Source of the DNA: Prevotella sp.
Lineage (GTDB): Bacteria; Bacteroidota; Bacteroidia; Bacteroidales; Bacteroidaceae
Reading direction: 5' to 3'
Length of the DNA: 64,000 nucleotides
Assembly (NCBI GenBank): GCA_017548275.1
Contig: JAFZAH010000003.1
Span: 62,001-126,000 of the forward strand
Below, piece by piece: positions 34,796-44,176 of the stretch. The translations under genes were made by a program, and so were the position numbers. Each line of letters opens with the position of its first letter. The first letter of the stretch is position 1. The notes under the pieces were generated by a model that worked only from the letters and a program-made list of their open reading frames with translations, was not told where the DNA came from and did no database searches.

Positions 34796-37606
34796 TTATT
34801 TGTCGGGGGTTATATTCAGAATGATATTGGCAATCCCTACAAAATCTGCCACGTCGATGACGTTATCGCCATCGATATCCGCCGCCTGACGTATGAACAC
34901 GTCTGATGATATACCCAAGATATCATTAGCCACCAAAACGAGGTCAGCCACATCGACACACCCATCACCATTCACATCACCCTTCATCAAGATAGTAATG
35001 GTCGGGACAGGGGCATCTGCCTCCATAGTGATGTATGCTAAAGAACCATTGACATCGACACTATGGTCCCAACTATTGACTCTCTCTGGTGCATATAGTG
35101 TTGTCCCGTCCTCAGCAATCAACAATTCAGTCCCGTCCGTCTTCCGTCCATTTTTCACAATCATACCCCGGAAAGAATAATTACCGTGGGTGACAGTCCG
35201 CCCATTCTCGAACTGGTTATTTCTCCATCCGGGCGAGAAGGAAACGGTCACCTGTTCAAAGACGGGCGATGCGTCCACCTCCTTTGCGGGTCGGATAAGA
35301 TAAGGTATGCCTGCGAAGATACATTTCTGCTGTGGTGTTGTGAACAACATCCTCGTACTATCGGCATAGACTTCGGAAAACTCACGCAAATCGAATTCAT
35401 CGCCAAAGATGTTTTTCAACTGATTCTCATCAACAGAGAATGGCAAGGTGATGGCATTCCATTTGTCTTTGGCAAAGGAACGGTTGTGCATAGTAACATT
35501 CATCAGGCGGTCTTTCGTGGCGTTGAAATCCGACGACGCAACATCATACGTGAAATCCGTAACGGCCATCGCCTCCTCGTATTTCTCCGTGAGCAGTTGC
35601 TGCACCACATCGATACGGGTGTCAAGCCAATCTTTCAATTGTTGCACATAGGGCGCATAATCCTGCCATTGGTAATAGACCTGCATACTACCTATAGGCG
35701 GAGTGACACCCCAACGGTCATAATTAAGTTGACGTGTCTCAGGAACCAGTGACGCGAGCATGTCAATTTTATCGTAGAGCGTCTCTTTCAACCCATCGGT
35801 CACCATCTGGTCAAACGTCTCCTTCAACCGTTTGATAAAAGCCGGATCCTGATACATCACCTGCACCTGCATTCTCGGAACCATGCCGTTTGGCACATAT
35901 GGCACGAGGATGTCGTCTCTGGAACAAGTGATGTTGCCGTATGCCAAATCCTTGTCCCAAACGGGATTGGGCATGAGTTTTCCGTCCACCTCCCGACATG
36001 CCTTGACCGACATCAGCCCGTCATAATCGCCGGTTATCTCCGTGACAATGAGGAATTTAAGCCACACATCCTCGTCATTGGTCGAACGCCATCCTGTCAC
36101 GGGGTCGGTATATCCCTCATTGAACGAGGGCAGCCACTCGTATTGGAAATAGTCCTTGAAGGGTTGGAGAAATTCGTTGAGCGCCTGCTCGTCGGTCTCA
36201 TCGGCCGGCTCAGGGTTTTTCACGTTCAACAGTACAGGCGAAGAGAAACATACGGGCTGGTCGAGCATGTCGCCGCGGCCTTGGAATTCCACAAACCACC
36301 CCGTTTCCTCATCAACATTGACGCGGTCGGGGTCAACCTCGCAATGGTCGGTCACCTGATAGCAACCTCTATAATCACCATTGATGACCAAATCGATGAA
36401 CTTATAACCTGGAACGAACGGCATGCCCACGAGAGCACTCAATTCAGAGGTCAGCGCATTCCGTATGAGCGAGTTGTCGAAAGCGTTGGCCAACAACACC
36501 CAATTTCGTTTGGCATAGCCCCGTCCAAGCAAGTCGTGCTTATGTGCCTTACCGTCGGATGAAGTCTTTTTGCTGGCAAATTTCAGACGGTAAGCCCTTT
36601 TAGACGGATCGGCGGTGGAGTTTCCCCTGACTTTGATTTCCATATCTTGCTCAGAGGTTTCTTCGAATGACTCCAAATATTGCGGACTCTCGGTATCGTC
36701 AGTGGCAATGACCTTGATGGTGGCATAATGATAAAGGGCTGTGCCCGTAGTCCTGTCTTTAGTCAAATCGGTGTCGAGGTCATTGACATCGGGAATATCG
36801 ATATAGATGGCAGGAACACTCGACAATTGCTGTCGATTGGCTATTTTTGAAGCCAACGAGTCGTCATTGCCACCATTTCCTCCTGTCGCTGCCAGTGCCA
36901 CAGTGATATTGGTATTGCCGTCAGTGGCGAAAAAGCCGTGCACTCCGGGGATTGACGCCTGTTGGGGCATGCCGTCACCCATATACGCCATTTTCATCAG
37001 ACTCCCGTTATACCATCTAAAAGCATGATAATTGTTAATCAGTTCCCACCCCGCTTTGGGGAAGAGTGTTCCCCTGAAATAGAGCGTTTCGCTGCCTTGC
37101 TTGGCGAGATTGCTTTCGTCAGTCATGGAAAGGACAACATTGCTGAACACAGGGTCGGACACCACATCGGTCACGAGGATGAAATAAGCCTGTCCCGCCG
37201 CCAGTTGGGGCTCGACCATCTCTTTGAATTTGAATTGAGTACCATCTAAAGAGTCAAACCCTTGTATTTTGTAATTGTCTGCCCCGAAAGCACTGTCGAG
37301 CACACTTTTCGACACATCGAAAGGAAGGCAGATGATATCCCATTGCCCAGCGGCGAAAGTGCGGTTAGTAATTGTCACATCATATACTTCGCCCACTGTG
37401 GCATTGACAGAATAATCTTCCACGGCATTAATCGTCAACGGGGTGGCACCCGATGCGACAACGGGAGCACACAAAAGGACAAAAAACAAATAGAAAGATT
37501 GCCACCATGTCTTAACGGTGCATTGACGCCCCGCCATGATGAATTTGGCAGCGACGTAATCAGATGGTTTCATTGTGTTCAACATCTTGTCTTGTTTAGG
37601 TTTCAT
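34796..37606 (-). CDS. Secreted CotH-like kinase domain protein with C-terminal dockerin
   Basis: A 936-residue protein with an N-terminal hydrophobic segment (FYLFFVLLCAPVVASG) acting as a late signal peptide. A beta domain (about 65-230, DVTITNRTFAAGQWDIICLPF) is repeated near 700-790 (NVTMHNRSFAKDKWNAITLPF). The centre is CotH-like: VRGNSTADPSKRAYRLKF, RNWVLLANAFDNSLIRN and VWDKDLAYGN. The C-terminus has two dockerin repeats, GDVNGDGCVDVADLVLVAND and DIDGDNVIDVADFVGIANI. CotH proteins phosphorylate secreted proteins; the dockerin suggests docking to a cell-surface or cellulosome-like scaffold. Which scaffold is unknown. Confidence 0.85.
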   Translation of the reverse strand: MKPKQDKMLNTMKPSDYVAAKFIMAGRQCTVKTWWQSFYLFFVLLCAPVVASGATPLTINAVEDYSVNATVGEVYDVTITNRTFAAGQWDIICLPFDVSKSVLDSAFGADNYKIQGFDSLDGTQFKFKEMVEPQLAAGQAYFILVTDVVSDPVFSNVVLSMTDESNLAKQGSETLYFRGTLFPKAGWELINNYHAFRWYNGSLMKMAYMGDGMPQQASIPGVHGFFATDGNTNITVALAATGGNGGNDDSLASKIANRQQLSSVPAIYIDIPDVNDLDTDLTKDRTTGTALYHYATIKVIATDDTESPQYLESFEETSEQDMEIKVRGNSTADPSKRAYRLKFASKKTSSDGKAHKHDLLGRGYAKRNWVLLANAFDNSLIRNALTSELSALVGMPFVPGYKFIDLVINGDYRGCYQVTDHCEVDPDRVNVDEETGWFVEFQGRGDMLDQPVCFSSPVLLNVKNPEPADETDEQALNEFLQPFKDYFQYEWLPSFNEGYTDPVTGWRSTNDEDVWLKFLIVTEITGDYDGLMSVKACREVDGKLMPNPVWDKDLAYGNITCSRDDILVPYVPNGMVPRMQVQVMYQDPAFIKRLKETFDQMVTDGLKETLYDKIDMLASLVPETRQLNYDRWGVTPPIGSMQVYYQWQDYAPYVQQLKDWLDTRIDVVQQLLTEKYEEAMAVTDFTYDVASSDFNATKDRLMNVTMHNRSFAKDKWNAITLPFSVDENQLKNIFGDEFDLREFSEVYADSTRMLFTTPQQKCIFAGIPYLIRPAKEVDASPVFEQVTVSFSPGWRNNQFENGRTVTHGNYSFRGMIVKNGRKTDGTELLIAEDGTTLYAPERVNSWDHSVDVNGSLAYITMEADAPVPTITILMKGDVNGDGCVDVADLVLVANDILGISSDVFIRQAADIDGDNVIDVADFVGIANIILNITPDK

Positions 37607-37661
37607 ATATGATTATCAGCAGTTTTCACGTCGGTTATAGTGTCTTCCACGTAAACTGTTG

Positions 37662-37695
37662 CAAATGTAATCATAATTTTTTAATTAAAAACAAA
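37662..37695 (-). promoter_or_regulatory. Promoter of the CotH gene
   Basis: On the minus strand: TTTG (37695-37692), 22 bases, TACATTTG (37669-37662). Confidence 0.6.
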
Positions 37696-37728
37696 TCGTG
37701 TTATATTTTTACTTTCAAGAAAATCGAC

Positions 37729-37736
37729 TATATTTG
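37729..37736 (+). promoter_or_regulatory. -7 element of the tex gene
   Basis: TATATTTG, 24 bases upstream of the ATG at 37761. No convincing -33 box. Confidence 0.55.
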
Positions 37737-37760
37737 CAGAAAATAAGCAAACGACACACC

Positions 37761-39905
37761 ATGAACCCATTTACTCAAATCATCTCCAAGCATCTGAACC
37801 TGCCCCAACAAGGGGTTGAAAACACACTCGCACTGCTCGACCTGGGCTGCACCATCCCCTTCATCGCACGATACCGCAAGGAGCGGACCGGCGGATTAGA
37901 CGAGGTGCAAATCACACAAATCAGCGAGTGGAACGACCGTTTGAAAGAGATACAGAAACGCAAGGAGACCATCGTCAAAACCATCACTGAACAAGGGAAG
38001 ATGACTCCCGAATTGGAGAAACGCATCAACGACAGTTGGGATGCCACCGAACTGGAAGACATCTATCTGCCCTATAAGCCTAAACGTCGCACACGTGCAC
38101 AGATAGCACGCGAACAAGGTCTGGAGCCACTTGCCACCTTATTGTTGCTACAACGTGAGCCACATCCTGAACAAGCCGCCGAACGTTTTGTGAAAGGCGA
38201 CGTGGCCGATGTGGAGTCAGCCATCCGTGGAGCGCAAGACATCATCGCAGAGATGGTGAGCGAAGATGAGCGTTCGCGCAACAGTGTGCGCGGTGAGTTC
38301 CGCCGCGAGGCCGTCATCACTTCAAAAGTGGTGAAAGCGAAAAAAGACAGCGACGAGGCCGCTAAATTCTCCGACTATTTTGATTTCTCCGAACCTCTTC
38401 GCCGCTGTTCATCGCATCGTCTGCTGGCCATGCGCCGCGGCGAGAGCGTAGGCATCCTACGTGTGAGCATCAGTGCCGATGACGAGCGGTGCATCGACCG
38501 GCTGCAGCGCCAGTATATGCGCGGTTTCGGCCCTTGCGCCCGTCTGGTGGGCGAAGCGGTGGAGGACGGATATAAACGTTTGCTCAAGCCGTCAATCGAG
38601 ACAGAATTCTCATCATCGAGCAAGGAGAAAGCCGACGACGAGGCCATCGTGGTGTTCACGGACAATCTGCGTCAACTGCTGTTGGCTGCACCGCTGGGCC
38701 AGAAGCGTGTGATGGGCATTGACCCTGGTTTCCGCACGGGTTGTAAAGTGGTTTGCCTTGACGCGCAAGGCAATCTGTTGCATCATGAAGCAGTCTTCCC
38801 CCACCCTCCTGTGGCACACCGTATGCAGGCGACAGTACATGTGGAGCAGATGGTGGAGGACTACAAGATAGAAGCCATCGCCATCGGCAATGGTACTGCG
38901 AGCCGCGAGACTGGCGATTTCATCCGCGACCTGCATTTCAATCACCCTGTACAGACGTTTGTGGTGAGCGAGGATGGTGCGAGCATCTACAGTGCTTCGA
39001 AGACAGCCCGTGAGGAGTTTCCCGACGAGGATGTGACGGTGCGCGGCGCGGTGAGTATCGGCCGACGCTTGATGGACCCGTTGGCTGAACTGGTGAAGAT
39101 AGACCCGAAGAGCATCGGCGTGGGACAGTATCAGCACGATGTGGACCAAGGAAAACTGAAAAAGAGCCTTGACATGACGGTGGAGAGTTGCGTCAACTCG
39201 GTCGGTGTAAATCTGAACACCGCCTCTCAGCATCTGTTGATGTATGTGAGCGGTCTTGGACCTGTATTGGCGAAAAACATCGTGGATTACCGCCGAGACA
39301 ACGGGGCATTCACATCACGCGCTCAATTGAAGAAAGTGCCACGTTTGGGGCCATCGGCCTACGAGCAGTGTGCGGGTTTTCTGCGTATTCCCGGAGCGAA
39401 AAACCCATTGGACAACAGCGCCGTACACCCTGAGAGTTACCATATCGTGGAGCAGATGGCGAAAGACTGCGGTTGCACGGTAGGCGACCTTATTTCCAAC
39501 AAGGACAAGCGTGCATCAATAGATGTGAAACGCTATGTGACAAGCGACGTGGGACTGCCCACGCTGACTGATATCATGAGCGAGTTGGAGAAACCAGGCC
39601 GCGACCCGCGCGAACAGATAGAGGAGTTTGAGTTTGACCCGAACGTGAAGGAGGTGGACGATTTGGAGGAAGGCATGATACTGCCTGGCATCGTGACAAA
39701 CATCACCAAGTTCGGCGCGTTTGTCGATATCGGCGTACATCAGGACGGTCTGGTACATATCTCGCAACTGGCCGACCGCTATGTGAAAGACCCGGCAGAC
39801 GTGGTGAAACTGCACCAACACGTGACGGTACGGGTTAAAGAGGTGGACCAGCGAAGGGGCCGCATCTCGCTGAGTATGAAGGGTATCAACAACAAGAAGA
39901 AATGA
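37761..39905 (+). CDS. tex: Tex-family RNA-binding transcription accessory protein
   Basis: A 714-residue cytoplasmic protein. The N-terminal helical part has LPYKPKRRTRAQIA. The YqgF/RuvC-like domain contains GIDPGFRTGCKVV and IAIGNGTASRET. A helix-hairpin-helix region is NLNTASQHLLMYVSGLGPVLAKNI, and the C-terminal S1 domain is GIVTNITKFGAFVDIGVHQDGLVHISQ. Order and length are typical for Tex. The start at 37761 lies behind a -7 element, and a frame 21 codons longer begins inside the promoter. Confidence 0.95.
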   Translation: MNPFTQIISKHLNLPQQGVENTLALLDLGCTIPFIARYRKERTGGLDEVQITQISEWNDRLKEIQKRKETIVKTITEQGKMTPELEKRINDSWDATELEDIYLPYKPKRRTRAQIAREQGLEPLATLLLLQREPHPEQAAERFVKGDVADVESAIRGAQDIIAEMVSEDERSRNSVRGEFRREAVITSKVVKAKKDSDEAAKFSDYFDFSEPLRRCSSHRLLAMRRGESVGILRVSISADDERCIDRLQRQYMRGFGPCARLVGEAVEDGYKRLLKPSIETEFSSSSKEKADDEAIVVFTDNLRQLLLAAPLGQKRVMGIDPGFRTGCKVVCLDAQGNLLHHEAVFPHPPVAHRMQATVHVEQMVEDYKIEAIAIGNGTASRETGDFIRDLHFNHPVQTFVVSEDGASIYSASKTAREEFPDEDVTVRGAVSIGRRLMDPLAELVKIDPKSIGVGQYQHDVDQGKLKKSLDMTVESCVNSVGVNLNTASQHLLMYVSGLGPVLAKNIVDYRRDNGAFTSRAQLKKVPRLGPSAYEQCAGFLRIPGAKNPLDNSAVHPESYHIVEQMAKDCGCTVGDLISNKDKRASIDVKRYVTSDVGLPTLTDIMSELEKPGRDPREQIEEFEFDPNVKEVDDLEEGMILPGIVTNITKFGAFVDIGVHQDGLVHISQLADRYVKDPADVVKLHQHVTVRVKEVDQRRGRISLSMKGINNKKK

Positions 39906-40191
39906 AGATTCAAACATGCAACTGCATAATCAACAAATTAAACGGTCTTTATCGACAACTGATTAAATGCAAAATTTACGAAAAAACAACGGATTGCACA
40001 TATTAAACGGATTCACAAATAAGAACTACGAATTAAGCGATTTTTACGAATTAGACTAATGTCTGAACTCCTGAATAAAGATTACGAATTCAACGAATAT
40101 CGCTTGAGAAATAAACGCATAAAAAAGTGACCGCCAAACTTGCGTCTGGCGGTCTGTTTTTCTCAAATTTTTAGTTCGTCTGTGAGAGGAA
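39906..40191. other. AT-rich spacer with ACGRATT repeats
   Basis: Six copies of ACGGATT, ACGAATT or ACGAATA occur at 39989, 40007, 40028, 40046, 40084 and 40093, partly spaced 18-21 bases apart. I see no gene here. The right end holds the terminator at 40129-40162. Confidence 0.5.
40129..40162. terminator. Bidirectional terminator between tex and the Ala-rich lipoprotein gene
   Basis: GACCGCCA (40129-40136) pairs with TGGCGGTC (40147-40154); a T run follows to the right, and an A run (40121-40126) on the left serves the minus strand. Confidence 0.8.
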
Positions 40192-40434
40192 TTATTTCTT
40201 AACAGCCTCTTCAACCTTAGCAGCAGCCTCTTCAACCTTAGCAGCAGCAGAGTCAGCAACCTCAGCAACCTTAGCAGCAGCAGAGTCAACAGCAGCAGCG
40301 CTGTCAGCAACAGCCTCAACAGCAGCCTTTGCGCTATCAGCAGCGACCTCAGCAGCGTTCTCGGTCTTCTTACCATCACAAGCAGCGAAAGTCATAGCAG
40401 CTGCAGCAACGAACAAAAATACTAATTTTTTCAT
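40192..40434 (-). CDS. Alanine-rich small lipoprotein with repeated coiled coil
   Basis: An 80-residue protein with lipobox AMTFAAC (Cys19). The mature part is an almost perfect helical repeat of Ala, Lys, Glu, Val and Asp/Ser: VADSAAAVDSAAAKVAEVADSAAAK and so on, with an 11-residue rhythm. The DNA shows the matching tandem repeat of GCAGCAGCCTCTTCAACC type. It resembles Lpp-like or histone H1-like helical proteins; a role in the envelope is the safer reading because of the lipobox. A -7 element TACCTTTG (40493-40486, minus strand) lies 50 bases upstream. Confidence 0.8.
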   Translation of the reverse strand: MKKLVFLFVAAAAMTFAACDGKKTENAAEVAADSAKAAVEAVADSAAAVDSAAAKVAEVADSAAAKVEEAAAKVEEAVKK

Positions 40435-40799
40435 TTTTTCTAAGCTTTTTAAATTCTGTAAAACAATCAGTTTATTAAAACGCTGCAAAGGTAGTGCATT
40501 TTTTCAATGCCGCAAATATTTTTTTAGATTTTTTTTAAGTGTATTTGTAACATTTTTATAAAATACTGATAATAAGATACTTACAAATTGTAAAATAATG
40601 TTAATTTCCCGTGTACCCACACAAAAATAACTTTATTGCTTATTTTTTGTGTTTATTTGTATCATTTTATGTTTCGGAAAAACGTCTGGAAATTCCTCCG
40701 CTATTATCCGCCGTATAAGAAACTTATTGACCGTTTTTTTGGTGGTTTTAAGAAAAAAAACTATTTTTGCAACTGTTGATAATCAATATACCTTAAAAT
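40435..40799. other. Divergent AT-rich regulatory spacer
   Basis: No gene seen. It holds the leftward -7 element at 40486-40493 and the rightward promoter at 40738-40769. The stretch between them is A/T tracts. Confidence 0.6.
40738..40769 (+). promoter_or_regulatory. Promoter of the pair at 40800-42793
   Basis: TTTG at 40738-40741, exactly 20 bases, TATTTTTG at 40762-40769. Confidence 0.8.
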
Positions 40800-41360
40800 A
40801 TGAAAAAGATACTATTACTGACTTTCTTTTTGTGTGCCACATTCTCTGCAAAGGCACAAAATACAGAAACGCAGATTCAGAAAATCCGTGATTTCTACAA
40901 TCTCATACAAACACAAGTGAAAGAGGGTTACAGTACGGAGAACCCCATCGGCACCGCCGTCATCGACCATATAGCCACTTACAGCGCAGTGGGATACCGA
41001 AAAGGAAAAACCGAGATCTACACCTATCTTTATGATGGCGAAGATTTCGACTCCGAGTTGTTCAACACACAGCAGGTGGTGTTCATCCGCGAGCAGTACG
41101 AACGTGGTGTATGGGAACATTACAACGAATTTCTCTACGACCCCGAAACGCGCGAGGTGATTTTCTGTCTGTTCCATTTCATGGATTCCGAGTCGGGCAA
41201 TTTTGTAGATAAGCGTTTCTATTTCTCCAAAGGCAAACTGATTAAAGTCACGCCAAACGCCGATGACGCGAAACAGGCAAAGAAAGTAAAGGCAATCGCC
41301 GAACACATGTACTCATTCGGCAGGTCTGTCTTCGAGGATACCGGTTTAGAAATCGAGTGA
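40800..41360 (+). CDS. Secreted protein of unknown function
   Basis: A 186-residue protein with signal peptide KKILLLTFFLCATFSAKAQ. The mature part begins with a helix and then has beta segments rich in Tyr and Phe (TEIYTYLYDGEDFDSELF, VIFCLFHFMDSESGNFVDKRFYFS). I know no family. Its stop codon overlaps the ATG of the next gene by one base (TGATG), so the two proteins probably work together. Confidence 0.75.
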   Translation: MKKILLLTFFLCATFSAKAQNTETQIQKIRDFYNLIQTQVKEGYSTENPIGTAVIDHIATYSAVGYRKGKTEIYTYLYDGEDFDSELFNTQQVVFIREQYERGVWEHYNEFLYDPETREVIFCLFHFMDSESGNFVDKRFYFSKGKLIKVTPNADDAKQAKKVKAIAEHMYSFGRSVFEDTGLEIE

Positions 41361-42793
41361 TGACACACTATCAAGGCATCAGACAAACGTGGAGGTCGGC
41401 ATTTGCTGTCGGCCTTCTTGTATGGTGTCTGATATCATGTGGGGAAGGCAATAACCAACAGGGGGCGACCGCTCAAGCCGACGCCTTGCTCGACAGTGCC
41501 ATGACCTACATCGACCTTGGCGACGACCAACGGGCGATGATGGCACTCAAACAGGCTGAGGGTTTGATTGACGAACTGCCAGACGCCAAGCAGCCTTTCC
41601 AAATCACCTATTATATTGGATGGGTGAATGAGCGAAACAGGGCCTATACCCTGGCACAAGAATATTATGGGAAGGCGCTCGTCTACGCCCAAGAGATGCA
41701 ACGGCCGCAACTCCAACTTGACGTGCTTCTGAGACGGACACAGACATTTTTCGACATGAACCAACCCGACTCGGCATGGATGACCAACCAGGAGGCAGCG
41801 GTGCTCGCCAATCATGCCGACGACAGCCAACATGCCCTATTGCTGCGCCATACCGCCTATTATGAACTGCAACGCGACTCATTCGACAATGCCGCCCAAC
41901 ACGCCTATCAGTCGGCCATCATGGCACAAGACTCCACGTCGATGGGCGAGGCACTAGCCTTGTTGTGCGCCGCATATATCCGACAGGGAAATGACACCCA
42001 AGCCGAACTGGTGATGCGCACCATGCCCGGTCAAGACGGCGCCATGCGGCGCAACAGACTCTTGTTGCAAGGCGAATACATGGAGGGAAAAGGCGATTAC
42101 GAGGAAGCCATGAAAGCGTATAAGCAACTGGTGGGCATCAACGACTCGTTGGCGCGGATGCAACGCAATGTGGAGTTGGTCAGTCTGCAGGAACGCTATG
42201 ACCGAGAGGTTCTTTCACGTGAGAAAGCCGAACAGCGCATCTGGTATTCACTAGCGATAATCGCATTGCTCTTTATCGTCTTCGGCACATGGCTCATTCT
42301 CAGCCGCCGCCACCGCCGCATCTATCGCCGCTACCATGAGGGATTACGCGACATGAACCGACAGTTAGGCGCGCGCGAACTGACCATCAGCGAACTGAAA
42401 GCGGACATCGACCGCCGTCTGACCGAGATGCAGACACTCCGGCAACAATTAAGCCAATTCTCATCGCAAACGGCCAGACGCGAGGTGGAAGAGATCTTCA
42501 CGTCGGTATCGGACACGAAAGCGGGCATCGACGTGCTCCACGCCATCGTCAGCGGACAAAACATCAGCCAGTTCGGAAGACGTGAGGAGACGGCGCTACG
42601 ACAGGTTCTGCAACCTGTCAATCCACAGTTGGCGGCACAACTCGACTCTGCCACGCAACCACTCACGCCCAAAGAGGTGTTTTATTGTGTCATGCAACAC
42701 TATGGCATGACCGATGAGCAAAAAGTCCAATCATTCTGCTGCACCCCTCAAGCCCTCCGCTCCATCAAAAGCCGGTTGGGTAAGAAACTGTAG
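41360..42793 (+). CDS. TPR transmembrane regulator with C-terminal HTH-like domain
   Basis: A 477-residue protein. The N-terminal hydrophobic segment ends in LLVWCLISC, possibly a lipobox. Periplasmic TPR helices (about 40-260) follow. A transmembrane segment WYSLAIIALLFIVFGTWLIL lies near 285-305, then a cytoplasmic coiled coil with SELKADIDRRLTEMQTLRQQ. The C-terminal end LTPKEVFYCVMQHYGMTDEQ with SIKSRLGKKL looks like the LuxR-type HTH used in Bacteroidetes TPR regulators. It could sense the secreted product of the overlapping upstream gene. DNA targets are unknown. Confidence 0.75.
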   Translation: MTHYQGIRQTWRSAFAVGLLVWCLISCGEGNNQQGATAQADALLDSAMTYIDLGDDQRAMMALKQAEGLIDELPDAKQPFQITYYIGWVNERNRAYTLAQEYYGKALVYAQEMQRPQLQLDVLLRRTQTFFDMNQPDSAWMTNQEAAVLANHADDSQHALLLRHTAYYELQRDSFDNAAQHAYQSAIMAQDSTSMGEALALLCAAYIRQGNDTQAELVMRTMPGQDGAMRRNRLLLQGEYMEGKGDYEEAMKAYKQLVGINDSLARMQRNVELVSLQERYDREVLSREKAEQRIWYSLAIIALLFIVFGTWLILSRRHRRIYRRYHEGLRDMNRQLGARELTISELKADIDRRLTEMQTLRQQLSQFSSQTARREVEEIFTSVSDTKAGIDVLHAIVSGQNISQFGRREETALRQVLQPVNPQLAAQLDSATQPLTPKEVFYCVMQHYGMTDEQKVQSFCCTPQALRSIKSRLGKKL

Positions 42794-42806
42794 AATGTAA
42801 CAACCA

Positions 42807-43214
42807 TCATTTCATTATGAAGGGTACGGGTAATATGTATTTTTGTCTGATTCTCTCACCATTCAGGCTTGCGGGATTCCAACGAGGCATGTTTTTCACC
42901 AACCGAAGCGCCTCCTCGTCGAATGCGGGATCAAGGCTGCGCACGACCTTCACATCACTGATGGTGCCGTCTCTCTCGACCATGAAACTAACGGTGACAC
43001 GCCCCTGAACACATGATTCAACATCAGGCCACTGCAAATTCTCTTCCAGATAGCGTCGCAACGCTGCAGGTCCACCAGGAAAAGAAGCTTGCATCTCGGG
43101 ATCGGAGAAAATACGCTCTTGTCTTACACTGTCTTTGCGTTCTACCACTTCTTGTGCCGACAGGGTCATGCCCCATGTTGACAGCATCATGAATATCAAT
43201 ACTTTATTTTTCAT
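42807..43214 (-). CDS. Small periplasmic protein with TonB C-terminal domain
   Basis: A 135-residue protein: signal peptide VLIFMMLSTWGMTLSAQ, then a TonB-type C-terminal fold with GRVTVSFMVERDGTISDVKVV and a Pro-rich tail, RWNPASLNGERIRQKYILPVPF. Classical TonB has a membrane anchor and a long Pro-rich spacer; both are missing, so it is a free-standing domain protein as often seen in Bacteroidetes. A -7 element TATCTTTG lies at 43240-43233 on the minus strand. Confidence 0.85.
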   Translation of the reverse strand: MKNKVLIFMMLSTWGMTLSAQEVVERKDSVRQERIFSDPEMQASFPGGPAALRRYLEENLQWPDVESCVQGRVTVSFMVERDGTISDVKVVRSLDPAFDEEALRLVKNMPRWNPASLNGERIRQKYILPVPFIMK

Positions 43215-43410
43215 AACGATTGATTTTTGATGCAAAGATAGTTTACTTTTGGCTCATTTACAATACCCTATAGAATATTGACACAAAAGGAAAATGCAAT
43301 CTGCTGAAAGATAACGTGTTACATATTCGACACAGATACTTTTGACACGACAAGTTTTCGCTTTGGCTCTCCTAAGGATGTCAGCCATCTCCAATGTAGG
43401 AGCAAAAATG

Positions 43411-43435
43411 AAGGGCGTTTTAACACGCCCTTCCA
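43411..43435 (-). terminator. Terminator of the sigma factor operon
   Basis: AAGGGCGT (43411-43418) pairs with ACGCCCTT (43425-43432). On the minus strand the stem is followed by CATTTTTGC. Confidence 0.7.
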
Positions 43436-43457
43436 CAACAAACCCTATCAACACCCT

Positions 43458-44147
43458 TTATGCCACATGACTGTAGTTCAGATTTGCCTCCTCATGGAAA
43501 ATATTGAGGAGGCGTGCCATTTGTTGCTCGTTCAGATTGTATTTGCGCGCGAAGTCAGAAGTTGTGTAACCCTTCTGCCCCATATCGTACATATCTTTAA
43601 GCAGTTTTCCTGTACCATATATGCGCTTGTCAACACGAAGTTTAAGACCATTAAGCGCGTCTTCGTAGCGAACTTTATAATCTGCCGCCAAGTAGGACGC
43701 TCCGGTCAAAGTGTCTATCATAGTGATACTTTCGTTATCGTCCTCAAAGATTTTCTCGTCAAGAGACTTGCACACGTACTTTTGCTTAAATAGTTTATCA
43801 ACATTGCGAATCTCCCTCTCAACATACCAAGTTGCATATGAAATGAAGCGCCACCCTAGACTTGCGTCAAACTTTTCGGTCGCCTTGATAAGACCTTCAC
43901 AACCGGCTATGATGCGGTCTTCCAAAGGTGCGTGCGTCCATAATGGTTGTTTTGCCACTTTTAGTGCGTATCGCATATTTGCCACCACAAGTTCGTTGCG
44001 TGCATTGACGTCTCCTTCTTTAATGCGGAGCCAAAGATCGTACTCTTGTTTGTCTGATAATGGTTTTGTCTTGTTGATGTCGCTCGTCAATCTTTTTAAG
44101 CAACTGGTGCTACGGTCTGTGAAGATAATTCTATTATTATTTATCAT
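43458..44147 (-). CDS. Divergent short sigma-70-family factor
   Basis: A 229-residue protein. Regions 1.2-2.4 align with Bacteroidetes RpoD: LSDKQEYDLWLRIKEGDVNA, NELVVANMRYALKVAK, AGCEGLIKATEKFDASLGWRF and FISYATWYVEREI, the -10-recognition helix. Region 3 is much reduced, and the C-terminal TTSDFARKYNLNEQQMARLLNIFH is a weak region 4 candidate. Typical RpoD in this phylum is about 285 residues, so this is a compact alternative. The gene is 29 bases downstream of an unknown gene and lacks its own promoter. It could recognise a promoter subset, but no regulon is visible. Confidence 0.75.
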   Translation of the reverse strand: MINNNRIIFTDRSTSCLKRLTSDINKTKPLSDKQEYDLWLRIKEGDVNARNELVVANMRYALKVAKQPLWTHAPLEDRIIAGCEGLIKATEKFDASLGWRFISYATWYVEREIRNVDKLFKQKYVCKSLDEKIFEDDNESITMIDTLTGASYLAADYKVRYEDALNGLKLRVDKRIYGTGKLLKDMYDMGQKGYTTSDFARKYNLNEQQMARLLNIFHEEANLNYSHVA

Positions 44148-44176
44148 ATTTTAAAAAAAAATATGTTATCAGGTTA

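Noticed and set aside
43254-43454. A 66-codon leftward frame
   Set aside because: It overlaps the terminator hairpin at 43411-43432, has no start context and no recognisable protein features.
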